From assembly GCA_028753945.1 (NCBI GenBank), contig JAPNXP010000013.1, positions 3,782,001 through 3,846,000 on the forward strand: DNA of 64,000 nt, in the 5' to 3' direction. Shown in pieces: positions 34,305-45,429 of the stretch (positions within the stretch are counted from its first letter, which is position 1; each line of letters begins with the position of its first letter). Source of the stretch: Hexactinellida sp. DTS-2022 (taxonomy: Eukaryota; Porifera; Hexactinellida). Below the pieces are notes generated by a model. It was not told the DNA's origin, did not search any database, and was given only the letters and a program-made list of their open reading frames with translations. Made by a program: the position numbers and the translations under genes.

Positions 34305-35160
34305 CAGAGTTGTGGATTTGATAGATATTTCATTCAAATCCAAATCAAATCCATCCAAATCAAATCCAAATCCAATTCAATCCAAATCAAATCCATCCAA
34401 ATCAAATCAAATACAAATCAAATCCATCCAAATCAAATCCAAATCAAATCCAAAATTCCAAATACTACAGAGATAATTAATTGAGATGCGTACTTAGTTA
34501 GATATAATATAATATAATACAGTGGAGCCTCCCATAACGGACACTCCAAATAGCGGACAACCTCTAAATAACGGACAACCCTCGTGGCACGGATTTATTT
34601 ATTTAGCATATGTCTAATAGAAAAGCAACCTCTAAATAACGGACTACGGTTCCGGTCCCAAGGTGTCCGTTGTTCAGAGGCTCTACTGTATATACTACTG
34701 CAGGGGCGTCGCACGGCTCTGAAAAGGCTCCGGCCCAACAGTTAAAGTGGTCCGGCCAAAGCCGGACCCTCCTATATAATATAGTACAAGAAAAGAAAAG
34801 TGGTCCGGCCAAAGCCGGACCGCGTGCTACGCCTGTGTACTGTATTATACAGATATTTATTCACGGTAATACGAACGCCAGCCAACAAAATCTGTTCGAA
34901 TTACCCAAAATTCGGATTTACGAGTCTACTGTTAGTGTAATATCATCAATATCATATGTATTACATATTGTATAGTAGGTAAATAAAATTTTATAAAGGA
35001 TTTGACTCAAACATTAAATCAAATCCAAATCAAATCAAATAATAGTCAATCAAATCCAAATCAAATCAAATCATTTTCCTTTCAAAATGCACCAAATCCA
35101 TCCAAATCAAATCCAAATCAAATCCAAATCAAATCAAATCAAATCAAATCCACAACTCTG
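34305..35160. mobile_element. hAT MITE with perfect 8-bp duplication, AAATCC-satellite interior
   Basis: Ends CAGAGTTGTGGATTTGA and TCAAATCCACAACTCTG, flanked by CATCCTAG at 34297-34304 and 35161-35168, identical at all 8. The subterminal regions are long tandem runs of AAATC/CAAATC (about 34335-34455 and 34995-35150). A pogo-like MITE sits inside, followed by a block with two GTGGTCCGGCCAAAGCCGGACC repeats (about 34748-34821). Confidence 0.9.
34520..34688. mobile_element. pogo-like MITE, 169 bp
   Basis: Ends CAGTGGAGCCTCCCATAACG and the complement of CAGTAGAGCCTCTGAAC, TA duplication. Internal repeated AACGGACA words. Confidence 0.85.
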
Positions 35161-35480
35161 CATCCTAGATAGAACCCTGAGGACTGTAACTCATCTGGCT
35201 GAAAGATTCGAACTGCTGGGAGTTTTCAAGGTTCACTTGGGACTGTTGGCAGGCTAAAAGGATTGAGATGTGGATTAATGGTAAGAATCGGTTTCATTGA
35301 ATAATTGAGGAATATTTTTTGGGATGATGAATGATGTACCTCTCTTCAAATAATCAATGAAAATCACAGGATATTTGCTGATATGATTGACAACTCAGGC
35401 TCATCTGGAAATTTGAACAAAGGTCTGCTTGGATCATCCAGGTAGTTAATGAAACAACTTATTACACAATACTTGTTGGG

Positions 35481-35652
35481 CATGTAAAGTGCAGATTTCT
35501 AAACTGAAAAATATATTAATATTGTATACTCATCGTGTTTGATTACTCAAATGATTCAACATAATAAAAGGAATAATGGAATACGATAAGTTTAAAACGT
35601 TGATTTTACATTCCATGAACTCATTAAAATACTTTGTGGTTCATTATAATAA
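35481..35652. other. Short spacer
   Basis: AT-rich, nothing recognised. Confidence 0.3.
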
Positions 35653-35654
35653 TA

Positions 35655-36139
35655 CAGTGCAACCTCTATAAGTGGGGAACCTCCATAAGTGGGGAATTTT
35701 TTTACCATATTCGTATATATCCATACAAATGAACCTCTATAAGCGGGGAAGTGGGGAATGGGGGACCATAAATTTCAAGGAGTTTTTATCTGCATACAAA
35801 ACAACCTCCATAAATGGGGGGAATGGACAAATCCTAACATGATTCTTATAAAATAATACAATATTTCCAATAAATCGACTCTAAAGTTCTACAGAAAAAA
35901 TATTTTCGATTGATCTACTCTGATGTTTTTAGAAGAAATCACCTAGTGTAGATCAGCAGTTAACTAAATTGTCATAATATACAAATAATAACTATAACGT
36001 GCATTAATGTGTGTGTTATATGAATACTTTGTATAATATAGCATATATAATGTTTTTCCAATTGAATTTTATAACCGGGGAATGGGGGGCAATTGAAATT
36101 TTCCCCGTCCCATGCTCCCCACTTATAGAGGTTCCACAG
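35655..36139. mobile_element. pogo-like MITE, 485 bp
   Basis: Ends CAGTGCAACCTCTATAAGTG and the complement of CTGTGGAACCTCTATAAGTG, TA on both sides. Subterminal GTGGGGAA words repeated inward on both sides. Confidence 0.85.
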
Positions 36140-36176
36140 TATATACAATGACTATTTCCGGAACATTCACATTATT

Positions 36177-36229
36177 ACTGTGCCGACTATACTATAGTAT
36201 AGTGGCCCAGTTCTAATCTTACTGCCTTG
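36177..36229. repeat. 54-bp palindrome-bearing element, isolated copy
   Basis: ACTGTGCCGAC, then the self-complementary core ACTATACTATAGTATAGT, then GGCCCAGT and a short tail ending CTGCCTTG. Preceded by ATTATT. Same unit as the cluster at 44970-45417. Confidence 0.85.
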
Positions 36230-36309
36230 TTAATATTAGAATTAAGTATTTCATAAGGCTGCTCAACCTATATATGTAATAAGATAATACAGTATAGTAT
36301 TAGATACTG

Positions 36310-36445
36310 TGCAATTTGCTAACGTCATCGCCAAACGGTTAATTTACTACAAATGTGAGAATTTCAAAAGTGTTTCCAATTGACTCGCAATGGTTGATTA
36401 CCCCATATACAATCCCATTTCTAACAATAGTAGGCTTAGTTTAGC
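36310..36445. repeat. Relic arm of the 16921-17701 MITE family, inner part
   Basis: Shares in order GTCATCG, AATTTCAAAAGTG, ACTCGCAATGGTTGATTACC, CCATATACAAT and TTAGTTTAGC with the right arm of the MITE at 16921-17701. P copy 1 interrupts it; the outer part continues at 39665. Confidence 0.65.
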
Positions 36446-36805
36446 CATATCCTACTCAAATCAGGCCTCACAATGGAATGGGGATTTTGGACCAGGGATG
36501 CGGTCGAAGCCGGAATACCAAAATTTTGAAACCTATATTTTGGAATAAATTTGTTGACCTGGTATTTGAAAACAACAAGGTTTTTACAAATTGGGTCATA
36601 TTTTTTTACAAACTAGTTCATGACCGGAAACATTATTTTTAATTTTTGATATTTTAATTCACCCATAATATATAGCATTATATCCTGTTATAAAATCAAA
36701 TTTTATTTTTTAATTAATATTCGTATATTATATCTATCTTTTTTGCCCCAGTCGATATTTTCCCCGATTTATACCAGATACTATTTAATTATTAAACACC
36801 AGCAG

Positions 36806-38937
36806 ATGCCAACTAGTTGTTCGGCACCTGGTTGCAAAAGCAACTATAAATCTGAAGAAAGGATTACTCTTTTCAAGATGCCCCAGAAACCAGACCAAAT
36901 CAGACACGCTTGGGCTCGGGCACTCCGCAGAGATGATATAGATCAACTAAAGGCTGTATACGTTTGCGTGAAGCATTTTCGGGATGAAGATATCGAGTAC
37001 ACACACAGGGTTCCCAATGGAGACGGTACTTTTAGGGAAATTCCAAGAGTTAATCCCAAGCTGAAAGATGGTGCTGACCAGTTTTTCTACCAGGATGTCC
37101 CTCTTACTATTCTCAATCTGCAACAAAGCGGAGTCGCCTGTCTCTCGAAACTAAAGAAGATGAATTACTCAATCAAGCTTTGATACTTAGCTTGAAAACT
37201 GATACAGAAGAGAATGACAAGTTCAAGATTACAAGTTTTCAGGATCTCTAAGATAAGTTATCATTTATTTCTATACCTAAAACTTGGTCATTATGGTACC
37301 CAGATGAACATAGCTTAATTTTTATGCGTCCTAATTTGGAGAATTCTCGTATCCTCGTTGATGTTTATCTGTTAGTAAAATTCGATCTTTCCATAAAGGC
37401 ATTTTTGAAAATGAGACATTTCCACTTTCGTTAAGTTGCCTCATGCTCAGTGATATTTGACATCTTAAGTCTGTTCTGAATGAACTGTCTTTTTCGCCTC
37501 ATCTAAGAAATCTGACTCAACTACTGCTTCCCATGTATCTTCAGCGAAAGCTCACATCCAACAAGCCATCGATATTATGCATACCAATTCGGATTTAGAA
37601 ACATCCGAGTCTCCAGAACTTAATCGACTTCAATTCATTCAATGCCAGCTAGAAAATAGTCTTGTTCCCAAAAATCGACGTAGATACAACATTCTCACTC
37701 AAATTATCTCTCTCAAAACTCATCTTATATCTCCTGCTTGTTATAAGTATCTCCAGCATATGTCTTGTCTATCCCTTCCTCTCTTCAATACTTTGGAAAA
37801 ACGGTATTCTTCCTTTGGCTCGAAAACGAATTCTTTTCATTCCTTAGGCAAGCAACGCATCATCTTTCCTAATTTCGAAGATATTCGATCTGATTATTGT
37901 TCTTTCCCTCTAAGATTGTGTTCAGCTTCTTTCAAGATATCCGTACTCTCTATAATTCTGAGAAGGAAAGCTTGGCCAAACTAGCTCCACGCTTGACATT
38001 GAAATCATGTTATCCATCTAATTTGGAACGTCAGAATGTGAAGTTAGTTTTAAAGGTTATTCATGAATCTACTATTGCTGCGTTAACTATTCAAAACGAG
38101 TAACGTTGTGCGTCATATAGAAATAACACTTCAGAATTCGTTGAAATCCTATTCTCATTATGGAATTTTTTTAATATAAATGTCCCTTTTAAACATGTTC
38201 GTTTAAATGACCCACTATCTCGACCATTTTCTTTCAATGACGAGCGCTTTTCGGTATTGACTAAGATAATCTTTTGGTTAGAAGCTTGGCAATCGCTACC
38301 TGAGGAAGATGGGAAGTTAAGCAAACAAACTTTCAACAGCTTTAGACATGCCTGTCTTGTGCTACCTCAAATAAAAAATCATCTAACAGGCAACAGTGGC
38401 TATTCTTACCTCTTAACGTCTTTCTTGCAGACAGATCCATTAGAGCACCATTTTGGACTATACCGTATGATGTCAGGTGCCAATTACCATTTTTCTTATC
38501 TTCAGATAATAGAAAGCGAAAGTCGTCTGAAGGTTTCTAGCATCTTAAAACTATTTTAAAGCCAGTCTGATTCTAGTAATTATTCAGTACAAGAATTTAT
38601 TCAGTCCTTTTCCTCTAAGGATAGCGCCTCATCGGGCAGTGAGATCAACCTTGACATTGTCTTAAATGAAATATCAGATCTATCGATTATTGATTGCGAT
38701 ATACCAACACTCCAATCTTTAGCTTTTATTGCAGGATACTCCACACACCAATATTTGAAAAAAATTGTACCATGTTCCTTATGTCTGGATATGTTAACCA
38801 TCGATAAAGATTTACTAGTTGATGAAGCATTCATATCTCAGTATAAGCTCTTGGAAATATCTGATCGAGGACGCCTAAAATATCTAACAGAAATGGTATT
38901 GGAATCAGTTGTACGCTCTGGAAGATATTTTCTATAA
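36806..38937 (+). pseudogene. THAP/P-type transposase, copy 1, core deleted
   Basis: Starts at the Met at 36806: a THAP C2CH zinc finger (CSAPGCKSNY, then CVKHF about 40 residues on, preceded by FKMP). Frame breaks follow near 37180 and 37250-37570. 37577-37860 covers the helical region (NRRRYNILTQIISLKTHLISPACYKYLQ). Compared with copy 3, about 500 bp carrying both catalytic Asp motifs is missing around 37850. Coding resumes with DIRTLYNSEKESLAKLAPRL at about 37925 and continues through TDPLEHHFGLYRMMSGANYH (38430-38490) to a C-terminal FIAGYSTHQYL block near 38730-38756. The loss of the RNase-H-like core makes it inactive on its own. Confidence 0.72.
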
Positions 38938-39590
38938 TCCAAAATAATAGCGAGTTGATGGGTGCATTAGTAAAAGGGCCAGCGAGCAAAATTCTCGTGG
39001 AGCTTGCTTTGAATTCTATAGTGGATAACCATGATTGTGATGTTTGGAGAAATACTTGTCCTTCTTGTGATGTTGTTTGATTTTCAATACTGCACAGGCT
39101 GCTATTCGTTTCAGGAAATTGCATGATAGCAAATAAAGTCAAAAATTACAATTATATGGTTGCATGCAGAGGAATTGAAAAACTTAAATTGAAAAAATTT
39201 AGCTCTTAATACCCTGGTCAAATTTATTATTGTATATTTATTTATTTAATTTCCTGTTTACTTAATAAGTAAAGATGAACAATAACTCCACACATGTATG
39301 ATCACACTCAAGCCTATAGGAAGTTGCCGGGAGACTACAAAAGCACTCTATGACGGAATAAAGTTTATGTGTATTGAGGAAACAATCTTAGTAATTAAAT
39401 TTATGTTTGCTAGTAGACATAGTTAATGTTGTATTTAACTTTGATTAAAATCTACATATATTACCGTAAATAGTCAAAATGGAAGGAGTTAAGTTTAATT
39501 TCAGGGTTAGATATAATGTAAATGTTTAGGTTCATATATAATACAGTTTGTTGAACTAAATTACCACAAATTAGTCAGGAATGCGTATTC
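38938..39590. other. 3' region of P copy 1
   Basis: Mostly noncoding. The first ~130 bp shows decayed coding-like sequence, then AT-rich DNA to the right inverted repeat. Nothing else recognised. Confidence 0.4.
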
Positions 39591-39664
39591 AATTATTCGG
39601 CTTCGACCGCATCCCTTGTCCAAAATCCCCATTCTATTGTTCGGCCTGATTTGAGAAGGCTATG

Positions 39665-39745
39665 GTTTAGCTTATAATTAAATAGAAAAACTGGCCTTCT
39701 TGTTTGTGGCCTTCTCGGGGACATGTATAGCACTATTTTTAGTAT
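39665..39745. repeat. Relic arm of the 16921-17701 MITE family, outer part
   Basis: TTTAGCTTATAATTAAATAG, AAAACTGG and GACATGTATAGC parallel the outer right arm of the MITE at about 17612-17683, continuing 36310-36445 across the P insertion. Confidence 0.6.
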
Positions 39746-40880
39746 GCAATGAATGGAACCAACAACCTTGCAATTTGATCCCATCGAACAGCGTTCTATA
39801 AGCATTGCTGGCTGTTCCCAGGCTGACATTGCTATTTGAGGTTGAAATTGCGGAAGAATGTAGAATAATTTTGAGAAAACTGTTTGATAAAATTCTTCAG
39901 ATTTTCCATTCAGAAGACAGTATATAGCAGGGAGTTCCACTGCAGTTTACCAGCTTTGGACGTTTATATCGTCATTCATCAACATGTACAGTAAAATATA
40001 CCGTTGAAACAAATTTCGGATTTTAAAGCATTATGGAGGTAATTTCATAAGAAGAAATATGAATCCACTGTCTTCGCCTCTAAAAAACAGAAGCTTTGAA
40101 TGCATTCCGAATATTCTTCCTGGCTCCTTCGGAAAGAGTTTGTGGAATTTTGGGTTGAAATTCCATTCTACAGCGATACATTGTTGACTCGCAACTAGGA
40201 AATGAATTTTTCTGCCTGCTGGAACTCTTCTTGTTATATCATTTAAAATCTTCCTTTTTCGCAGCATATTTCATGATTATATTCACTCTAGGTAATTATA
40301 CTTATCAAATTTGAATCATGAATCAGTTTAGCCAGGCTTTCATCCAGACAAAAATTTATGCGCGCCTAGATTTAGTTTGAGCTCGTTCATTTTTCATTTT
40401 CTACGCCTTGTTTGCACATTTTGTATTAAGTCTATGGGAGCATTTCACGATATTGTACGCCTAGACACGATTTTTGTACGCCTAGATTAAAATCCATCCA
40501 AATTACGCTCCTTTAGGACCGTCCAATACGCCTGGATAACACCCTGACTGTTTAGCAGTAGATTTACAACCGTTATGAAACAAAACACATCTTAAAGCGA
40601 CCATTCTTTTGGACCAAATATACTTATGACCATTAAGTACCGACCATAATATTTTTTCCATAATATTATTTAGAAGAAGATACTCAATTGAGATCTATTA
40701 CGCATAACTGACTTGCATCGACTAATATTATTTTATTAATTGTAATTTTTGTTTGTTTGTTTGCTGAAAAGAGACCAATTTGATAAATACTCAGTTATTG
40801 CATTATTTTATTATATCTTATGGTATGAATAGTATTTTCTCCATTTACTAAATATTATTTTAAAAATTACGGATTAGCTC
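39746..40880. other. Noncoding spacer between P copies 1 and 2, with a possible hAT-like MITE
   Basis: No credible gene. At 40333-40546 the ends CAGGCTTTCATCCAG and CTGGATAACACCCTG are inverted, with TACGCCTAGA words inside, suggesting a small hAT-like MITE. GTTTAGC appears on both sides, but 3 bp out of register on the right, so a duplication is not certain. Confidence 0.4.
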
Positions 40881-43800
40881 TCCGATGCCGAATAATGCTC
40901 TGCACTAATTGCAAAAGCAACTATTATCCGGATGATCCAAGTATACAGGTATTCGAACTACCTAACCAACCCAAATAATTACGACAGTAGTTGCTCAACG
41001 CTCTTCATCGCGAAAGGAGCAGAAATATCGTATAACTTCACTAGTTACCTTAAAAGAGTTTCTATTCCCTATCACTCTACCTGAAAATGGCTCTCTTGGT
41101 TGTCAGATGACCTTGTTCTACTAATCAAACTTTTACAATCTGATGATCTCACAATTTCTATTCTTTCATTCATATCCAATGATTCCTCTCTAAATGTCCG
41201 GGGCTTTCAGAATGACCAGGAACTCCGCTTACTATAAACACCTTAAATGATACTAGGCAAATCACGTCCTTAATTAATAAACTAGAAAGTAAATCTTTTC
41301 ATACATCTTTAAAAAAATTGCTTCTGATATTCAAACGAGACAATTCAAATACGAAAAGTTATCCAAAATTGGAACCAGAAATATTTGAGTCATCTGAATT
41401 TCCAAATAATGATCATGCTGAAAACACTACGGCAGTATCTCGCCTACAATTTATTCTCTGCCAATTAGAAAATGTATTCGCCCCTAAGAATAGAAGAAGG
41501 TACAATATTATTACTCAAGTAATTGCTCTTAAATCTCATCTCATATCGCCAGCCTGCTATAACTATCGTCAATCATTAGACTGATTAGTCCTACCTCATT
41601 ATCATACTCTTCAAAAGCTTTACTCGTCTCTGGGCCTTGACTCAGAGTTCATGACATATTTGAAGCAATCAACTTCTCTCTTTTTTCCACAAGAAAAGAA
41701 GGTTATTTTGCAGATGGACGAAATACATGTGAAGTCTGACTCATCCTACAAAGATGGACGAATAATTGATCCTCCTCTTATCACAGACACTCCAACAAAA
41801 TTTGTATTCGCGATAATGACATTAAGTTTATATAAGAAATGGTCAACGATTGTTCGTTTACTTCCTCTTTCTAAAACTACTTTTCAGGAACTATTTCCCA
41901 TTAATAGTAAGGTAATATATGACGTCGAGTTAAATGGGCACTCCGTTCAAATCCTATGTACAGAAAACAATCCTTCAAATCAGTGGTTCTCAAACTTTTA
42001 AAAAGAAATGGGGTTTTGGCCCCCTATGTGATTTAGAAACTTTTGCGGTCCCCAAGAATTTCTGCACAAAAATATCTAATCCAGTATCGTTACTTTGAAA
42101 AAACTATAAAGGATAACAGCAAAAGAGCAAAAGCTACCTTTATGTTACATACAAAATCTAAAATTACAACTGTGCAGACATGTAGAATTTGAATTGGAGG
42201 CACTGTAGATAGGGTTTTGTGGGAATAGTGCTCCATTAGATATTCAATGTATCAGAACAGCTAAAATTTTAGATTTTTTTCTTCCCTTGGGCTGAATCCG
42301 AATTAGAGGGTCTATAATCCTTGCTGAATTCATTGCAATTAATTCTAATAAAGTATTTATTTGTGCTAGATATCCGGGCATTGCGAATATTTTTAATAAC
42401 TGTATATTTATTACGGAATGTAATACCCTATTTTAAAAAAATTTAAAGAATCCAAGGAGGATGCAGGATTTGTTACAAGAGGGTCGTGAATTTATAAAAC
42501 AATGGCAACCCTAGCTGGGGTCCTGAGGGGCGAGGTAATCCCCCAGGACGGTCTTGGGGCGGAGCTCTGGAATGCTGATAAAATATAATGCCACTATCCC
42601 AATTTCCAATACATTACCAAAGTGATTCTTAGAGGTTATTCTTGACATTTCGAAATTCAAGGGACCATATGACACACTGTACCACAAGGAGTGGCATCTA
42701 ACAAACCAAGGCAATGAAATCAGTCCTGGCCCACTACATAGTAGTCGGCAGAGTAAACTATGTTACTAACTTTTTCTAGTCACATTAAATGATTACTAAT
42801 TCCAAAATGTATACTAATTATTTTTGGGTTTTAACTACATCTCGCGGTCCAACAAACGGACCCCAGTTTGAGAATCACTGCTTTAAATGTACATTTGTTC
42901 AAACTTTTCTCTCCAGACAACAATACTCTATAACTCCGTATATCACATCCTGCGGATGTAACTAGATCCTTGGTTCTAATTTTGATTTCGTCCAATATTT
43001 TGAAGAGCGTTCGAAACAACTGGATAAATCGTAAAAACATTAATAAAACCTTCCTCTATCCCGGTTTTAAAATATTTATTCAACTCGTACCATTATCCTC
43101 CCCATATTCACGCCGACTCTTTTAATGACATTCGCGATCTCTACCGTTCAGGTAAACACAAGGTGTGGAAACATGATCCACATTTGACTGCGAAATCATG
43201 TTGGCCAACTACATTGGAACGCCAAAATGTTAAATTAGCACTCAAAATCTTCGACAAGCCTACTATGGCTGCCATTTCAATTACACTCACTCACAACTAC
43301 CAAACGCACGACTTTATCGATATCATAGTGAAATTGTGGAAAAATTTTAATATAAATCGAACTAATAAAGATCATCTTAGGATAATTTCTCAAGAGTGCT
43401 CAACTGCTCATTCACAATGATAGCCGACTTTCTTTTATCACCACGGATAGTTAACTGGATTGATGCTTGAAAAGTTTTAACTGGAAAGGAAGGTAAACTA
43501 AGTCCAGAAACATTTAGGAGTCTTAAACATTCTACCTGGCAAAACCTTTCTCGTAAATCACTTAACTTGCGAATTCGGATTTAAATATCTCCTATCATAC
43601 TTCTTGCAGAAAGATGCAATCGAACACCACTTTGGATTATATAGAATGTTGTCTGGTGCAAATTATTACATTTTATTGTGTCAAATTCTCGAATCAGAGT
43701 ATCGCTTAAAAGTATCAAACATGCTCAAGTTATTTTTATCAAAAACAATCTCTTAAACAAACTTCTTTGCAATTTTTGATACAATCCTTTTTTTCTCCTG

Positions 43801-43990
43801 ACGACTAAAATCATTCACATAATGTAGATTTAATTCCTTTTATTTCAGATCTACCTGACTAATCCACAATTGTGCTTGGTACTACCACCTTACAGACTCT
43901 AGCATTTATTACTGGATATTCGGTACACCAATATATAAAATGGGTTTATAGCGAATTTGCAGAGTGTTATTAACTATCGACCAATGTAAT
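40881..43990 (+). pseudogene. THAP/P-type transposase, copy 2, split by a hAT element
   Basis: Begins with a broken THAP domain (MPNNA, then NCKSNYYPDDPSIQVFELPNQP in a shifted frame). 41318-41584 encodes the helical region (NRRRYNIITQVIALKSHLIS). 41651-41980 carries the first catalytic acid (LQMDEIHVKS). The hAT insertion follows. From 42884 the frame resumes with NVHLFKLFSPDNN, then 43160-43420 (KSCWPTTLERQNVKLAL) and a decayed LEHHFGLYR-like EHHFGLYRML block near 43620. It ends near AFITGYSVHQYI at about 43900-43940. Multiple stops. No terminal inverted repeats like those of copy 1 were identified. Confidence 0.72.
41981..42880. mobile_element. hAT element, 900 bp, inside P copy 2
   Basis: Ends CAGTGGTTCTCAAACTTTT and the complement of CAGTGATTCTCAAACTGGG. 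CTTCAAAT (41973-41980) and CTTTAAAT (42881-42888) flank it, 7 of 8. No transposase. Same end type as the MITE at 16171 but a different interior. Confidence 0.87.
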
Positions 43991-44098
43991 ATATTTTATA
44001 CTACCACTGTCAAGCTAATACAGTCAGGTTCTTTTATTATGAACATTCAAGGGACCAAAAATTGTGTTCATAATAGAGAGACTTCATAATAAGCGAAC
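43991..44098. other. Short spacer with a pogo-like end
   Basis: TACAGTCAGGTTCTTTTATT near 44020 resembles a pogo-type terminus, followed by paired TTCATAATA words. No clear right end. Confidence 0.35.
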
Positions 44099-44500
44099 TC
44101 AACTTAATACAAATCCTATGTAAGTTGTTAAATTGGGACTCGTTGCTACGAATAGCTGCAGTAACTGCCCTATTTCTTTCGAGACGCAGGTGTCTCTGTT
44201 CCTCGCATTCGTTGCTACGAATAGCTGTAGTACTGTTCTATTTCTTTCGAGGCGCAGTTCTCTCTGCTCCTCGCATTCGTTGCTACGAATAGCTGCAGTA
44301 GCTGTTCTATCTCTTTCGAGGCGCAGTTCTCTCTGCTCCTCGCATTCGTTGCTACGAATAGCTGTAGTAGCTGTTCTATCTCTTTCGAGGCGCAGTTCTC
44401 TCTGCTCTTCGCATTCGTTGTCTCGTTTTAGTCGCTTTCCTGCTGTATTGCATCTTGTTTTTGAATCGTTGGACACACGCGAACGTTTCTTGAGTGGCAT
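44099..44500 (-). CDS. Protein fragment built of a 23-residue charged repeat
   Basis: Minus-strand frame of 133 codons: a basic N-terminus (MPLKKRSRVSN, GKRLKRDN) followed by three tandem copies of a 23-residue repeat, NECEEQRELRLERDRT plus about seven residues. A fourth copy is out of frame. The DNA repeat is 69 bp. Glu/Arg repeats of this kind often precede Helitron/PIF1-helicase or similar transposon proteins in invertebrates, but no helicase sequence is present here. The Met at 44500 precedes a nuclear-localisation-like stretch. Probably a 5' exon or fragment of a transposon ORF. Confidence 0.5.
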   Translation of the reverse strand: MPLKKRSRVSNDSKTRCNTAGKRLKRDNECEEQRELRLERDRTATTAIRSNECEEQRELRLERDRTATAAIRSNECEEQRELRLERNRTVLQLFVATNARNRDTCVSKEIGQLLQLFVATSPNLTTYIGFVLS

Positions 44501-44969
44501 TTTTTTATGATTTGAAATATGACCAGGGTGTCCAGATCTACTATGTCAAAAAGAAGGACTTTTTTCATACTCAAACATTTTTTGTTTAATAATATTGTTA
44601 TTGTACGTACTTGTATTATGAGATACAATTATGTAATATGATATATTTTGTCCATATTTATAGGTTTAGCCGTGACCTACGTTATAATAAGGCCTGTTCA
44701 CTAGTGTGAAATTTTGGACCATGGATGTCGTTTAAGTCCATTGATTATTTTTACAGTAAACGTTCAAGTTAAAGATTATTAACCAAATCGTGACCCTTGT
44801 TATATTATGTGATGCTCATTTACTCAAAATTTTGAACTATTTGCGTTGTTTAAGCTAAATAATTTACATTTTCTTAGAAACCCATAATATTTATTTTTTC
44901 TGTGTATCAAGCTTTCGACATCCAATATAATTACAGAGGACTTCTGTATTTATCATCCTTTGCCTTTTT
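44501..44969. other. Noncoding spacer
   Basis: AT-rich, nothing recognised. Confidence 0.35.
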
Positions 44970-45417
44970 ACTGTGCCGACTATACTATAGTATAGTGGCC
45001 CAGTATTGGAATCACTGCCTTTATTTTTATTATTATTTTTACTGTGCCGACTATACTATAGTATAGTGGCCCAGTATTAGAATCACTGCCTTTATTATTT
45101 TTATTTTTACTGTGCCGACTATACTATAGTATAGTGGCCCAGTTCTAATCTTACTGCCTTTAATAATATTATTTTATTTATTACTGTGCCGACTATACTA
45201 TAGTATAGTGGCCCAGTATTAGAATCACTGCCTTTATTACTGTGCCGACTATACTATAGTATAGTGGCCCAGTATTAGAATAACTGCCTTTATTATTACT
45301 GTGCCGACTATACTATAGTATAGTGGCCCAGTATTGGTCTTAGTGCTTTGGTATATTATTATTACTGTGCCGACTATACTATAGTATAGTGGCCCAGTTC
45401 TAATCTTACTGCCTTGG
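44970..45417. repeat. Cluster of seven 54-bp palindrome-bearing elements in TTA/T microsatellite
   Basis: Units begin at 44970, 45041, 45109, 45183, 45239, 45298 and 45364. Each is ACTGTGCCGAC + palindrome ACTATACTATAGTATAGT + GGCCCAGT + a tail of two kinds (TTAGAATCACTGCC or TCTAATCTTACTGCC, with one TTGGTCTTAGTGC). Spacers are TTA/TTTA runs of variable length. All are in the same orientation. No coding capacity. Confidence 0.9.
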
Positions 45418-45429
45418 TTATTATTATTA

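Larger units (their letters stand above)
34168..35179. mobile_element. hAT-like element, outer
   Basis: CAGGGTTCTATCTA at 34168 and its near complement (TAGATAGAACCCTG) at 35179. It contains a G-run, paired AAGCTTCCCCCCCAAA words, and the inner element at 34305-35160. Flanking octamers TGAAGGAC and AGGACTGT do not match, so the duplication is unclear. Confidence 0.6.
32362..35480 (-). pseudogene. Decayed P-type (THAP) transposase, minus strand
   Basis: Fragments in order on the minus strand. About 35480-35380 reads PSRPLFKFPDEPEL, like a THAP-domain core. About 34110-33960 (DDCITAFRVVISLG) and 33952-33700 (GRPQYSTTGVRFALIMRYTS) match the helix-rich region of P-type transposases. The next frame reads DAVLLLDEMY, the first catalytic acid. 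33648-33382 has VVSDNHSTNVSAYHH, the second. 33245-33000 reads IIFHPTTITAIRQYF and RHISKLIHNWW across two frames. 32735-32540 and 32510-32362 (RGCLNSRKATWVFMPS) may be its C-terminus, with a GTAAGT donor between them. Multiple frameshifts and a nested hAT insertion (34168-35179) show it is dead. It is a different lineage from the three plus-strand copies. Confidence 0.6.
36446..39664. mobile_element. P-type transposon, copy 1, internally deleted
   Basis: Left end CATATCCTACTCAAATCAGG and right end, read inward, CATAGCCTTCTCAAATCAGG, with about 75 bp of inverted similarity including TGGGGATTTTGGAC and GGGATGCGGTCGAAGCCG. GTTTAGC (7 bp) flanks both ends (36439-36445 and 39665-39671). The CAT terminus and 7-8 bp duplication fit P elements. 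It interrupts a relic MITE arm. The transposase lacks its catalytic centre. Confidence 0.82.

Noticed and set aside
44970-45417. CRISPR-like array of regularly spaced repeats
   Set aside because: Spacers are TTA/T microsatellite of uneven length, repeats are palindrome-bearing dispersed elements, and the genome is eukaryotic.
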